Below, piece after piece: positions 28,372-37,859 of a stretch of DNA of 64,000 nt. Source of the DNA: Yoonia sp. SS1-5 (GTDB taxonomy: Bacteria; Pseudomonadota; Alphaproteobacteria; Rhodobacterales; Rhodobacteraceae); NCBI RefSeq assembly GCF_038443705.2, contig NZ_CP151767.2, positions 3,029,501-3,093,500 of the forward strand, given 5' to 3'. Below the pieces are notes generated by a model. That model ran no database searches. It was not told the DNA's origin and was given only the letters and a program-made list of their open reading frames with translations. Both the position numbers and the translations under genes were made by a program. Positions within the stretch are counted from its first letter, which is position 1. Every line of letters begins with the position of its first letter.

Positions 28372-28698
28372 TATATCCTTGCGGGCATGACTTCGAAGTT
28401 GCGAACGAACAGTAGAGCAGGAGAGGCGAAACGTCTCATGCATATTGGCAAAGCCGATCTTGGCGCTCGCGCAGCGAAGGTCGACAATGTCCCGTATATG
28501 AGACACTAGGCGTTGACCGCAGCGAAGCCCACCGTGCCTGTTAGAAACACCGCGTTCGGAGGCTAAATCAAAGCCGTGCAACTTGCTGCGTAAGCCTCTT
28601 CCTATTCGTACCTGACAGGTTGTCTGCTTTGCTGCTGCTTCACACGCGCAGATGCGCAAGTGGCCGGGGTTTGCATCCAAACCCCATGCCATCTTTGC
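28372..28698. other. Gene-free stretch between marR and pckA
   Basis: About 327 bases with no supported gene; a 115-residue minus-strand ORF here has no family resemblance. A perfect 8-base-pair hairpin, GGGGTTTG-CATC-CAAACCCC, at 28666-28685 lies just past the pckA stop and may act as terminator for pckA, although no T-run follows it. Confidence 0.55.
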
Positions 28699-30297
28699 CT
28701 AGCCAATCGCAGCAGCCTTCACGTCGTCGTCAATAAAGGGCACATACTTCTCAAAATTGTCGCTGAACATCGCCACAAGTTTTGTGGCCTGCTTGTCATA
28801 GGCCGACGCGTCTGCCCAGGTTGAACGCGGGTCCAGCAAGCCATCATCTACCCCGTCAACCGAAACAGGTACCTCAAAACCGAAATGCGGATCCTTGCGG
28901 AAGCTGCTTTCGATCAATGTCCCGTCAAGTGCGGCCGATAGCAATGCGCGTGTCGCCTTGATCGGCATCCGAGACCCGACACCATATGCTCCGCCCGTCC
29001 AGCCGGTATTGACCAGCCAACAAGTCGCGCCATGGCTTGCGATCTTGCGGCGCAACAGGTTGCCGTATGCTTCGGGACGGCGCGGCATGAATGGTGCCCC
29101 AAAACAGGTGCTGAATGTGGGTTCAGGTTCTGTCACCCCGCGTTCTGTTCCGGCTACTTTGGATGTAAAGCCCGACAGGAAATGATACATCGCCTGTGCC
29201 GGCGTCAGCCGGGCAATTGGTGGCAGAACGCCGAATGCATCACAGGTCAGCATGATGATATTCTTTGGATGTCCGCCAAGCGCACTTTCGGATGTGTTCG
29301 AAATATAGTGCAGCGGATAGGCGCAGCGCATGTTGGCGGTCAGGCTGTCATCCTCGAAATCAAGCTCTTTGGTGTCCGGATCGAACACCATGTTTTCGAT
29401 CACGGTATGGGGCATCTCGCAGGTTGCGTAGATATCAGGCTCTGCCTCGGCGCTCAGGTTGATTGTCTTGGCGTAGCAGCCGCCCTCGAAATTGAAAGTG
29501 CCCCGATCAGACCAGCCATGTTCATCATCACCGATCAGAACGCGTGACGGGTCTGCCGAAAGCGTGGTTTTCCCTGTGCCAGAAAGACCGAAGAACACGG
29601 CCGTATCAACCGGGTTGCCGGGGGCATGATTGGCCGAGCAATGCATCGGCATAATACCCTTTTCGGGCAGGAGATAATTCAGCAGGGTAAAGACAGATTT
29701 CTTATTTTCGCCCGCATATTCCGTGCCTGCGATCAGGATCATCTTCTTGTCGAAATTCAGCGTGATGACCGTATCAGACCGGCAACCGTGCCGTTCCGGA
29801 TCGGCCTTGAAGGAGGGGCAGTTGATGATTGTGAAGTCCGGCGTGAAGGTCGCAAGCTCCGATCGCTCGGGGCGGCGCAGCATGTGGCGGATGAAAAGCC
29901 CGTGCCATGTCAGCTCTGTGATGACGCGCACATCCAGTCGGTGGGCCGGATCCGCGCCGCCGAACAGATCCTGCACATCATAGCTGCCGCCCTGCATATG
30001 GGCCAGCATGTCGGTATAGAGCTGATCAAATTTGGCGGGCTCCATCGGCGGGTTGTTTTCCCACCAGATCGTGTCTTCGACATCGGGTGTGCGGACAACG
30101 AATTTATCCTTCGGAGAGCGGCCCGTATGCTTGCCGGTCGACACCAGAAACGTCCCGCCCTTGCCGTTCACCCCTTCGCCAGCAGCGACCGCAGCGTCCT
30201 GCAATTCCTGCTCGGTCCGGTTGTAATAGACATAACCCAGCCCGGTGATGCCTTGATCTTCAAGTTTCATCTCGGGGTTGACCTGACCTTGGTCCAT
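28699..30297 (-). CDS. pckA: Phosphoenolpyruvate carboxykinase (ATP)
   Basis: A 532-residue enzyme of gluconeogenesis converting oxaloacetate and ATP to phosphoenolpyruvate. It shows [14 protein letters not shown], the kinase-1a loop [10 protein letters not shown], the metal site D-D-E-H-G-W, E-G-G-C-Y-A-K, and [10 protein letters not shown] near the C-terminus. The start at 30297 (M-D-Q-G-Q-V-N-P) matches the family better than the open frame to 30354. It is divergent from chvI, the usual alphaproteobacterial order, which suggests co-control by ChvI. Confidence 0.96.
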   Translation of the reverse strand: MDQGQVNPEMKLEDQGITGLGYVYYNRTEQELQDAAVAAGEGVNGKGGTFLVSTGKHTGRSPKDKFVVRTPDVEDTIWWENNPPMEPAKFDQLYTDMLAHMQGGSYDVQDLFGGADPAHRLDVRVITELTWHGLFIRHMLRRPERSELATFTPDFTIINCPSFKADPERHGCRSDTVITLNFDKKMILIAGTEYAGENKKSVFTLLNYLLPEKGIMPMHCSANHAPGNPVDTAVFFGLSGTGKTTLSADPSRVLIGDDEHGWSDRGTFNFEGGCYAKTINLSAEAEPDIYATCEMPHTVIENMVFDPDTKELDFEDDSLTANMRCAYPLHYISNTSESALGGHPKNIIMLTCDAFGVLPPIARLTPAQAMYHFLSGFTSKVAGTERGVTEPEPTFSTCFGAPFMPRRPEAYGNLLRRKIASHGATCWLVNTGWTGGAYGVGSRMPIKATRALLSAALDGTLIESSFRKDPHFGFEVPVSVDGVDDGLLDPRSTWADASAYDKQATKLVAMFSDNFEKYVPFIDDDVKAAAIG

Positions 30298-30598
30298 GGG
30301 TTCGCTCCTTAAAATATCGGCCGGAAGTGGCCAGCGACCCGTTATGCATAACACTATGTTTTTAAGGCCGGATAGTCCGGTTTGTCGCAGTTAGCGCAAC
30401 CAATTCAGTGTTAGCGCAACCAAATTCAAGAGATTGGAAACAATTGCCGCGTAGGTACATTGCCAATTGCAAAAATGAACCAATGCGCCGCACGAAAGGG
30501 GCGCAGGCGGAGTTAGGGATTGATTCGTCCGCGCAAAAAGATGAAAACTCTCCTAGAAGGTTCAAAAACAACATCAAATACTATCGAGGGGGCAACCC
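30298..30598. promoter_or_regulatory. Divergent pckA/chvI control region with tandem repeat
   Basis: About 300 bases between pckA (leftward) and chvI (rightward). It holds two exact copies of GTTAGCGCAACCAA at 30390-30403 and 30410-30423, 20 bases apart centre to centre (two DNA turns on the same face). The GTTAGCGC...AAC core resembles one of the sites used by LacI-type regulators, minus one base of symmetry. It is likely a regulator site; the protein is not identified. Confidence 0.6.
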
Positions 30599-31300
30599 AT
30601 GTCCAGAATCGCGTTGGTCGACGATGACCGCAATATCCTGACCTCGGTGTCGATGACACTTGAGGCTGAAGGATTCGAGGTCGAGACCTATAATGACGGT
30701 CAGTCTGCCCTCGAGGCTTTCAATAAACGCATGCCCGACATGGCGGTTCTTGATATCAAGATGCCCCGCATGGATGGTATGGATCTGCTTCAGCGACTGC
30801 GCCAGAAGACGTCGATGCCCGTGATCTTCCTGACCTCCAAGGACGACGAGATTGACGAAGTCTTGGGCCTGCGGATGGGCGCGGATGACTATGTGAAAAA
30901 GCCGTTTTCGCAGCGTCTGCTGGTGGAGCGTATCCGCGCGCTGCTGCGTCGTCAGGATGCCATCGCCGGCGAAGAGATTGAAGAAACCGAAGAAACCAAG
31001 GTCATGGTGCGTGGTGAGTTGGTCATGGACCCGCTGCGCCACGCCGTGAAATGGAAAGGGCGGGACGTTTCGCTGACAGTGACCGAATTTCTGTTGCTGC
31101 AGGCGCTGGCCCAACGCCCCGGTTTCGTCAAAAGCCGCGATCAGTTGATGGATGTGGCCTATGATGATCAGGTGTATGTCGATGACCGCACGATCGACAG
31201 CCACATCAAACGTCTGCGCAAGAAGATGCGTAACACGGATGACGAGTTTTCTGCGATTGAGACGCTTTACGGCATCGGATACCGCTACAACGAAGAGTAA
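30599..31300 (+). CDS. chvI: Response regulator ChvI
   Basis: A 233-residue OmpR-type regulator. Receiver: D-D-D at 8-10, phospho-acceptor D52 (V-L-D-I-K-M-P), T/K switch residues in F-L-T-S-K. C-terminal winged helix with [31 protein letters not shown] and G-I-G-Y-R-Y. In alphaproteobacteria ChvG-ChvI (ExoS-ChvI) controls envelope, acid and carbon responses. The partner chvG follows 13 bases later. Confidence 0.94.
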   Translation: MSRIALVDDDRNILTSVSMTLEAEGFEVETYNDGQSALEAFNKRMPDMAVLDIKMPRMDGMDLLQRLRQKTSMPVIFLTSKDDEIDEVLGLRMGADDYVKKPFSQRLLVERIRALLRRQDAIAGEEIEETEETKVMVRGELVMDPLRHAVKWKGRDVSLTVTEFLLLQALAQRPGFVKSRDQLMDVAYDDQVYVDDRTIDSHIKRLRKKMRNTDDEFSAIETLYGIGYRYNEE

Positions 31301-31313
31301 CATGAGTTAAGGC

Positions 31314-33050
31314 ATGACAGCCGCCCCGAAGATTGACGTACGCGACCTCAAGTCCGTGCGCGCTGCCGCGCGTACGCCTGATCTTGTACTCGGGGATGAC
31401 TGGGTTGATCCCGAAATCGTCGAACCCGAGGGGATAGCGGATAGTCAACGCCAGCGTGGTGTCTATGCCCTGCGTGGATCCCCGATTGCCCGCAAGATTG
31501 TAACCTTCAACCTGATCGCGCTTATTCTACTGATCGCTGGCGTGCTGTATCTGAACCCGTCCCGGGATAACCTTGCCTATCAGCGTGCCAAGGGTCTGGT
31601 GAACGAGGCGCAACTGATCGCCGATGTTTTTGAGGCGCAATTGCCGACGATGGCGCCGGTCAATCTGGCGACGGCCGATGGGATCAACCCTGCGGCAACC
31701 CTTGCAGGTTTGAACCTGCGCGGCGGGGTTGAGGTTTCAGTATACACAACCGATGCCACCCTGGTTGCGACAGCCACCGGCCGATTGGCCGCAAATGAGA
31801 TTGCGGAACTGGATATCCAGGCCGGTGGTACGTTTATCACCGACTTTCTGGGCGCGGTGTGGAACATATTTGTGGGGTTGCTCACTTTTAACGATGATCA
31901 ACGAACGCCCGAAGAACAGCTGATAGAATTGTCCCAGGAAAGCGTCCGCGCCGCAATCGAGGGGGGCACGCTCTTGGGCGCGTCCTCAATCGGCGGTGTC
32001 ACAAGCTTTATCGTGACCACACCGATCATGCGCGACGGCCAGGCAGTGGGCGTTATTGGCGTGACCACCGCGGCGGGGGAGGTCGACAGCCTGGTGCGCC
32101 GCGAGCGCGAGCAGGTCTTGCGCCTGTTTCTGGTCGGGATCATGGTCAGCATCGGCTTGAGCCTTGTGTTGGCATCAACCATCGCAAACCCGCTGGCTGA
32201 TCTGGCGACAGCGGCCGAGGCAAGCCACGAAAAGAACGCCCGAAAAATGTCACCGGTCAAGGTGCGCATCCCCGACCTGACCGCCCGCCCGGACGAGATC
32301 GGGCGTCTATCGGGGGCTTTGCGCGGCATGGTTTCAGCGCTCTACGAGCGGATTGAAGGTAACGAACAATTTGCCGCCGACGTTGCCCACGAAATCAAGA
32401 ACCCGCTTGCGTCGCTGCGATCTGCGGTCGGCACCATGCGCGTGGCCAAGCGGGATGACCAGCGCGAGAAGCTGCTTGAAGTGATCGAGCATGATGTGAA
32501 ACGTCTTGACCGGCTGGTCAGCGATATTTCAAACGCCTCGCGGCTTGATAGTGAGCTGGTCAAGGAAGAAGAGGAAACATTCGATCTTCTGACGATGCTT
32601 GGCAATATCATTGATTTCCTTGGCAAAGACGCCGCCGATCGCGGGATCGAATTTATCGCCGATATGCCCGAGCAACCCATCGAAGTGCAGGGCCTTGAAG
32701 GCAGGTTGGCCCAGGTCTTTGTCAACCTGATCACCAATGCGGTGTCGTTCTGCGAAGATGGCGATGCTATTCGGATCTGGGCCCGCAAACGTCAGAACCG
32801 CGTTCTGGTCGTGGTCGAGGATACCGGTCCCGGCATCCCGGACGAGGCATTGGCCAAGATTTTCCAGCGCTTCTATTCCGAACGCCCCGAAGGTCAGTTC
32901 GGCAATAATTCCGGCCTTGGGCTGGCGATTTCCAAACAGATCGTCGAGGCGCATGGCGGTGTGATCTGGGCAGAAAATATCCGGCCCACCGACGCTGATG
33001 CGACGTCAGAGCCGTTGGGCGCGCGGTTTGTGGTCGGCCTGCCGGTCTAG
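31314..33050 (+). CDS. chvG: Sensor histidine kinase ChvG
   Basis: A 578-residue membrane kinase: cytosolic N-terminus of ~60 residues, first membrane segment near 65-82, a periplasmic sensor of ~180 residues, a second segment near 265-285, HAMP, then the phosphorylated V-A-H-E-I-K-N-P-L-A-S-L box (His near 360). The ATP-binding domain has N-L-I-T-N-A-V-S-F, D-T-G-P-G-I-P and G-L-G-L-A-I. Length and order match ChvG/ExoS. Its stop TAG overlaps the GTG of hprK (TAGTG), coupling the two-component system to the PTS genes. Confidence 0.94.
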   Translation: MTAAPKIDVRDLKSVRAAARTPDLVLGDDWVDPEIVEPEGIADSQRQRGVYALRGSPIARKIVTFNLIALILLIAGVLYLNPSRDNLAYQRAKGLVNEAQLIADVFEAQLPTMAPVNLATADGINPAATLAGLNLRGGVEVSVYTTDATLVATATGRLAANEIAELDIQAGGTFITDFLGAVWNIFVGLLTFNDDQRTPEEQLIELSQESVRAAIEGGTLLGASSIGGVTSFIVTTPIMRDGQAVGVIGVTTAAGEVDSLVRREREQVLRLFLVGIMVSIGLSLVLASTIANPLADLATAAEASHEKNARKMSPVKVRIPDLTARPDEIGRLSGALRGMVSALYERIEGNEQFAADVAHEIKNPLASLRSAVGTMRVAKRDDQREKLLEVIEHDVKRLDRLVSDISNASRLDSELVKEEEETFDLLTMLGNIIDFLGKDAADRGIEFIADMPEQPIEVQGLEGRLAQVFVNLITNAVSFCEDGDAIRIWARKRQNRVLVVVEDTGPGIPDEALAKIFQRFYSERPEGQFGNNSGLGLAISKQIVEAHGGVIWAENIRPTDADATSEPLGARFVVGLPV

Positions 33051-33484
33051 TGGCGCTATCCGACGCCGACCAACCTGTGCATGCAAGCTGCGTGGCGTGG
33101 CAATCGCAAGGGGTGCTGATTACGGGGGCATCGGGCGCCGGGAAATCCGCGCTTGCCCTGATATTGATGGGCTTTGGGTGTGATCTGGTCGCTGATGACC
33201 GTGTTTGCCTGCGCCGCGCCGGTGATCGGCTGCTGGCGACCGCACCGGACACAACCCAGGGCCTGATCGAGGCGCGGGGGATCGGGATATTGCAAGCCCA
33301 GCCCCGACAGCAGGCCGAAATTGTCCTGATGGTTGACCTGGATCAGACCAGCGCAGAGCGGCTGCCCCCCCGACGCAAGGTCACGGTTTTGGGATTGGAA
33401 AGACCCTTGATATATGGGGTAACAGGCCCACATTTTGCACCGGCAATCATTCAAATCCTCAAAGCGGGTTGGAGCGACCGATGA
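33050..33484 (+). CDS. hprK: HPr kinase/phosphorylase, short alphaproteobacterial form
   Basis: A 144-residue kinase core lacking the N-terminal domain of the ~310-residue Gram-positive enzyme, as usual in alphaproteobacteria. P-loop G-A-S-G-A-G-K-S at 26-33, L-V-A-D-D-R-V metal/catalytic site, and E-A-R-G-I-G-I-L signature. It would phosphorylate HPr at Ser46, which is present in ptsH three genes downstream. It starts at GTG 33050 overlapping chvG and ends overlapping rapZ (ATGA). Confidence 0.92.
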   Translation: MALSDADQPVHASCVAWQSQGVLITGASGAGKSALALILMGFGCDLVADDRVCLRRAGDRLLATAPDTTQGLIEARGIGILQAQPRQQAEIVLMVDLDQTSAERLPPRRKVTVLGLERPLIYGVTGPHFAPAIIQILKAGWSDR

Positions 33485-34401
33485 CCGTCTCGTCACTTGA
33501 TACGCCGAAAGATACACTTGCCGTGGTTCTTGTGACCGGCCCGTCAGGTGCGGGCCGATCAACCGCGATCAATGCGCTTGAGGACCTCGGATATGAGGTG
33601 ATCGACAATCTGCCACTGTCCCTGTTGCCGCGACTTCTGGAAGGTCCGCCACCGAACCGGCCGCTGGCGCTGGGTCTGGATGTGCGCAACCGGGACTTTG
33701 GGACCAACGCCCTGATCCAGACGATTGACCGGCTGTCCGCCGAAGGGCAGCCCGCTGTGCAGGTGCTGTATCTTGACGCCGCAGAAGAAGAGTTGCTGCG
33801 CCGCTATTCCGAGACGCGACGCAGGCATCCGCTTGCCCCTGCCGGTCCCCCGCTGGCCGGCATCGCGCGCGAGCGTGACCTGTTGGTTCCGATCCGGGCG
33901 CGGGCAGATGTGCTGATCGACACGACCGGGCTGTCGCCCCACGACCTGCGCGCCGAGATCGAGCGATGGTTTGGTGGCGAGGATGGGCGCCCGATTGGGG
34001 TCACGGTGCATTCGTTCTCGTATAAGCGCGGGCTGCCGCGTGGTATGGATATCGTGATTGATTGCCGGTTTTTGCGAAACCCCCATTGGGAGGCCGCGCT
34101 GCGCCCGTTGGATGGGCGGGATTCTGCGGTGGCGATCTATGTGGCAGAGGACCCGCGCTTTGATCCGTTCTTTGAGCGGGTAAAGGCGCTGATTGATCTG
34201 GTCCTGCCCGCGCATACAGACGAGGGCAAATCGCACCTGTCCATCGGGTTCGGATGTACCGGGGGGCAACACCGGTCTGTCGCAGTGACGGAACGGCTTG
34301 CATCCGCTCTTGCGCAGGACGGATGGCAGGTGTCTAAACGGCATCGGGAAATGGAACGGCGCGATGGGCACGCGCTTGCGGAAAAGGGACAAGGGGTGTG
34401 A
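33481..34401 (+). CDS. rapZ: RapZ/YvcJ family nucleotide-binding protein
   Basis: A 306-residue RapZ-type protein. The N-terminal P-loop reads G-P-S-G-A-G-R-S with Arg in place of the usual Lys, followed by E-V-I-D-N-L-P. Then [21 protein letters not shown], and the C-terminal [17 protein letters not shown], and [10 protein letters not shown] signature. RapZ homologues act as RNA-binding or regulatory adaptors for amino-sugar control. The ATG at 33481 overlaps the hprK stop; an upstream TTG is less likely. Confidence 0.93.
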   Translation: MTVSSLDTPKDTLAVVLVTGPSGAGRSTAINALEDLGYEVIDNLPLSLLPRLLEGPPPNRPLALGLDVRNRDFGTNALIQTIDRLSAEGQPAVQVLYLDAAEEELLRRYSETRRRHPLAPAGPPLAGIARERDLLVPIRARADVLIDTTGLSPHDLRAEIERWFGGEDGRPIGVTVHSFSYKRGLPRGMDIVIDCRFLRNPHWEAALRPLDGRDSAVAIYVAEDPRFDPFFERVKALIDLVLPAHTDEGKSHLSIGFGCTGGQHRSVAVTERLASALAQDGWQVSKRHREMERRDGHALAEKGQGV

Positions 34402-34793
34402 TTGGTATCGTGATTGTTGCGCATGGTGGGCTTGCGCGCGAGTATCTTGCGGCGGTTGAACATGTGGTTGGCGAACAGCCCGGCATGACGAGCATCACCA
34501 TTGGCGCCGATGACGACAGGGCCGCCAAACAATCTGAAATCTGTTCAGCGGCGGACGCGGTTGACACTGGCAGCGGCGTGGTGATTGTGACGGACATGTT
34601 CGGCGGATCACCTTCCAACCTGTCCCTTCGCGCCTGTCGGCCGGAAAATCGTCGCATCCTCTATGGCGCCAACCTGCCCATGTTGATCAAGCTGGCAAAG
34701 TCCCGCAAGCGCACTGTGCCTGACGCGGTCGAGGCCGCGATTGCCGCTGCGCATAAATATATTGATTGCCACAATGGCGGCCTGCCCCAATGA
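34398..34793 (+). CDS. PTS EIIA component, mannose family (regulatory)
   Basis: A 131-residue EIIA-Man domain with phospho-site His9 in I-V-A-H-G-G-L-A and the T-D-M-F-G-G-S-P motif. GTG start overlapping the rapZ stop. No EIIB, EIIC or EIID gene is present, so it is unlikely to transport sugar. With HPr, HprK and RapZ it forms the incomplete, regulatory PTS of alphaproteobacteria. The stop overlaps the ptsH start. Confidence 0.93.
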   Translation: MIGIVIVAHGGLAREYLAAVEHVVGEQPGMTSITIGADDDRAAKQSEICSAADAVDTGSGVVIVTDMFGGSPSNLSLRACRPENRRILYGANLPMLIKLAKSRKRTVPDAVEAAIAAAHKYIDCHNGGLPQ

Positions 34794-35059
34794 CCACCAG
34801 CCGGCTGAAGATCGAGAATATCAAGGGTTTGCACGCCCGCGCATCCGCACGGTTGGTCGAAGTGGTTGAAAGCTTTGACGCAGACGCCACAATCAGCAAG
34901 GATGGGATCGAGGCCAGCGGCAACAGTATCATGGGCCTTTTGATGTTGGCAGCTTCGGTGGGAACCTATATCGAAGTAGCTACAAGTGGGCCGCAGGCAG
35001 ATGCGCTTATGGCCGCGTTGACAGAGCTTGTCGCTGACAAGTTCGGAGAACCAGATTAG
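34790..35059 (+). CDS. ptsH: Phosphocarrier protein HPr
   Basis: An 89-residue HPr. His15 sits in G-L-H-A-R-A-S-A (phosphorylated by EI) and Ser46 in A-S-G-N-S-I-M-G-L (target of HprK); both positions match the family. ATG at 34790 overlaps the EIIA stop; an earlier frame start at 34766 is a shadow of the EIIA end. Last gene of chvI-chvG-hprK-rapZ-EIIA-ptsH. EI (ptsP/ptsI) is outside the window. Confidence 0.95.
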   Translation: MTTSRLKIENIKGLHARASARLVEVVESFDADATISKDGIEASGNSIMGLLMLAASVGTYIEVATSGPQADALMAALTELVADKFGEPD

Positions 35060-35092
35060 GCGAGGCGGGCAAGGCCCGGATAGGACGACCGT

Positions 35093-35959
35093 TTGACAGA
35101 AACGACCCGGCATATCACTGCGCCCGATGTCCCGCCGCGCGTCTATGACAGGCGCAGCCTGACATATTCCAACACATTCGACAGTCCGGTAAAGCGCAAC
35201 ATCATCCGCACGATCGAGTGGTTTACCGGCAAGATTCATATCATTCGGATGATCCGGAAATTCGAGAAGCAGGGCAAATTTCACGGCCAGGCCTTTTGGC
35301 GCGGTGCCTTGGATGTGATGGGTATTGACCTGCTGACCCCGGCAGAACAGTTGGCCCGTATTCCCAAAACCGGCCCTGTTGTGCTGGTCGCAAATCACCC
35401 GCATGGCATGGTTGACGGGATGATCATGGCCGATCTTATTGGCAAGGTCCGGACAGACTATCGCATTCTGACCCGCTCTATCCTCACTGGCATTGATCAG
35501 GATGCATCGGATTTCATGATCCCGGTTCCGTTTCCACACGAGCCGGATGCACAGCAAAAAATGGTCGAGATGCGGCGCGCGGCGATGGATCATTTGAAAA
35601 ATGACGGTCTGGTGGCCTTGTTCCCATCCGGGGTTGTCGCGTCATCTGATACGATGTTCGGCCCCGCGCAAGAGGCGGAATGGAATGTCTTCACCGCCAA
35701 GATGATCCGGATATCCGGGGCGACTGTTGTGCCATGCTTCTTTCCGGGCGCGAATTCGCGTTGGTATCAGATCGCGAACCGGATTTCGGCGACTTTGCGT
35801 CAAAGCCTCTTGCTGCATGAAATCGTGCATGCCTGCGGCAAACCGCAGAAACCGGTGATCGGCACACCGTTTGAAAAGGCTGACGTCGACGCCCGCCTGA
35901 GCGAGCCGCGCGCCTTCATGGCCTGGCTGCGCGAGAACACGCTGGCCCTACGCGAGTAG
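35093..35959 (+). CDS. Lysophospholipid acyltransferase family protein (PlsC-like)
   Basis: A 288-residue acyltransferase of the PlsC/LPLAT superfamily: motif I N-H-P-H-G-M-V-D-G (His-x4-Asp) near residue 102, motif III-like L-F-P-S-G-V-V near residue 182, and P-C-F-F-P-G-A. It probably acylates a glycerolipid or ornithine-lipid precursor at the inner membrane; the acceptor is not known. TTG start at 35093. It sits 33 bases after ptsH and may be read from the same transcript. Confidence 0.83.
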   Translation: MTETTRHITAPDVPPRVYDRRSLTYSNTFDSPVKRNIIRTIEWFTGKIHIIRMIRKFEKQGKFHGQAFWRGALDVMGIDLLTPAEQLARIPKTGPVVLVANHPHGMVDGMIMADLIGKVRTDYRILTRSILTGIDQDASDFMIPVPFPHEPDAQQKMVEMRRAAMDHLKNDGLVALFPSGVVASSDTMFGPAQEAEWNVFTAKMIRISGATVVPCFFPGANSRWYQIANRISATLRQSLLLHEIVHACGKPQKPVIGTPFEKADVDARLSEPRAFMAWLRENTLALRE

Positions 35960-35968
35960 GCGCGCGCC

Positions 35969-36844
35969 CTACCGGGTCGGAACCGGCGTATCGCCTCTGT
36001 AGTCGTAAAATCCGCGCTTTGATTTGCGCCCCAGCCAGCCCGCCTCGACATATTTGGTCAAAAGCGGGCAGGGGCGATATTTGGTATCCGCCAAGCCATC
36101 ATGCAGCACATTCATGATCGCCAGACAGGTATCCAGCCCAATGAAATCCGCCAGCTCCAGCGGCCCCATCGGATGATTGGCGCCCAGCTTCAGCGATGTA
36201 TCAATGGACTTCACTGAACCGACACCCTCGTAGAGAGTATATATCGCTTCGTTGATCATCGGCATCAGGATGCGATTGACGATAAAGGCCGGGAAATCCT
36301 CGGCCGTGGCGGATGTTTTGCCCAATTTCTCGACGACGGCATGGCAGGCCTGAAATGTCGGCTCGTCGGTTGCGATGCCGCGGATCAGCTCGACAAGCTG
36401 CATGATGGGCACGGGGTTCATGAAATGAAACCCCATGAACTTTTCCGGCCTGTCCGTGCGTGACGCCAGTCGGGTGATCGAGATTGACGAGGTGTTCGAG
36501 GTCAGGATCGTGTCGGGTTTCAGATGCGGGACAAGATCTTCGAAGATCGCGGTTTTCACCGTTTCGCGTTCGGTCGCGGCCTCAATGATCAGATCGGTCG
36601 GCCCCAGATCTGTCAGGCGCGTCGTTGTCGCAATCCGGGCCATCGCGTCGGTTTTTTCGGCGTCGGTGATCAACGTTCGGCTGACCTGCCGGTCCAGATT
36701 GCGCGCGATTAGCGAGGTTGCGCTGGTCAAGGCATCTTCGCTGATATCAGTCAGCAGCACCTCATATCCCGCCAGTGCAAAGACATGGGCAATGCCGTTT
36801 CCCATTTGGCCGGCGCCCACGACGCCCACACGTTCAATCGCCAT
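35969..36844 (-). CDS. 3-hydroxybutyryl-CoA dehydrogenase
   Basis: A 291-residue NAD(P)-dependent 3-hydroxyacyl-CoA dehydrogenase. The Rossmann motif G-x-V-G-A-G-Q-M-G is at residues 7-15; catalytic His lies in F-H-F-M-N-P-V-P and the Asn in S-N-T-S-S-I; the C-terminal domain has G-A-N-H-P-M-G-P-L-E-L-A-D-F-I-G-L-D. It acts in butyrate/PHB or fatty-acid metabolism. In related bacteria it lies directly behind etfB-etfA; here they are about 4.8 kb apart because of inserted DNA. AGGGGA ribosome site before the ATG. Confidence 0.93.
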   Translation of the reverse strand: MAIERVGVVGAGQMGNGIAHVFALAGYEVLLTDISEDALTSATSLIARNLDRQVSRTLITDAEKTDAMARIATTTRLTDLGPTDLIIEAATERETVKTAIFEDLVPHLKPDTILTSNTSSISITRLASRTDRPEKFMGFHFMNPVPIMQLVELIRGIATDEPTFQACHAVVEKLGKTSATAEDFPAFIVNRILMPMINEAIYTLYEGVGSVKSIDTSLKLGANHPMGPLELADFIGLDTCLAIMNVLHDGLADTKYRPCPLLTKYVEAGWLGRKSKRGFYDYRGDTPVPTR

Positions 36845-36999
36845 TGCAGTCCCCTGTCTGGTTCACCGGCACCTTATGCTGCAGCGCGGCCCAGCTTCAA
36901 GGTCAGGGCCCGTGGAAAACTTATATACAATTGGCCCTTTAGTGATTTCTCAAGCGATTTGGGCGAATCTGACTTGGGAAAAAAGGAGTGGTGGTACAA

Positions 37000-37851
37000 A
37001 TGAAGCATGAAAATATCGAGGATGGTGACCTGTCATATGCGCCGTGTCGCTATGGTAGTTCACGGATCCTGTTTCGCGGACCCCGGCGTCGCCTTGATCA
37101 GCCCTATATTGCCTTTATCGGCGGGACAGAGACTTACGGCAAATTCGTCGCAAAGCCGTTCCCGGCGCTTGTCGAAAAGGCCATGCGCCAAACCTGTGTC
37201 AACCTTGGTTGCGTGAATGGCGGCATTGATGCCTTCGTGAACGATGCAACCGTGATGGGAATTTGCCACGACGCGGATATGACCGTCGTTCAGATCATGG
37301 GCGCCAATTTCCTGTCGAACCGGTTCTATTCAGTGCACCCGCGTCGGAATGACCGGTTCTTGCGGGCATCAACCGTTCTTCAGGCCATCTACAGCGATGT
37401 CGATTTCTCGGAGTTTTCGTTCATTCGGCATATGCTTGGGGCGCTGCATACAAAGTCGCCCGAACGGTTCGATATCGTCGTGGCAGAACTGCGCGAGGCC
37501 TGGCTTGCACGGATGAAAAACATGCTGACGCAGATCGGGCCGCGCAGCATCCTTTTATGGTTCTCGGAAGAAGAGTTGAACGATCAGGATTGGTCCGAAA
37601 GGTCCAGTCAGCTGCAAAGCGATCCGCTGTTCATCACCGCCAGCATGGTCGAGGAGTTGCGGCCATTGGTCAAAGATGTGGTCGTCGTCAATCCATCTGA
37701 GGACGCGCTGGCCGAGGGCACAAAAGGCATGCAGTTTCGTGAAAGCCAAAGCGCGCTTGCGTCCGAAATGCTGGGTGTCCGCTGCCATGCCGAGGCTGGT
37801 ATGAAATTGGTGCAGTCGCTGCGGGAAAGTCTTTACGCGATGCAGGAGTAA
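37000..37851 (+). CDS. DUF6473 family protein
   Basis: A 283-residue protein of the DUF6473 type, frequent in Rhodobacteraceae and sometimes annotated with polysaccharide biosynthesis. Features: L-S-Y-A-P-C-R-Y-G-x-S near the start, F-I-G-G-T-E-T-Y-G-K-F-V, N-L-G-C-V-N-G-G-I-D-A-F and Q-I-M-G-A-N-F-L-S-N-R-F-Y-S-V-H-P-R-R-N-D-R-F, which look like an SGNH/GDSL-type hydrolase layout, though not proven. AAGGAG lies about 11 bases before the ATG at 37000; GTG codons at 36988 and 36991 are alternatives. It is divergent from hbd and next to an IS110 element. Confidence 0.78.
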   Translation: MKHENIEDGDLSYAPCRYGSSRILFRGPRRRLDQPYIAFIGGTETYGKFVAKPFPALVEKAMRQTCVNLGCVNGGIDAFVNDATVMGICHDADMTVVQIMGANFLSNRFYSVHPRRNDRFLRASTVLQAIYSDVDFSEFSFIRHMLGALHTKSPERFDIVVAELREAWLARMKNMLTQIGPRSILLWFSEEELNDQDWSERSSQLQSDPLFITASMVEELRPLVKDVVVVNPSEDALAEGTKGMQFRESQSALASEMLGVRCHAEAGMKLVQSLRESLYAMQE

Positions 37852-37859
37852 AAAAATAC

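Noticed and set aside
28345..28692. 115-residue minus-strand ORF between marR and pckA
   Set aside because: No family likeness, Arg/Cys-rich, overlaps the end of marR.
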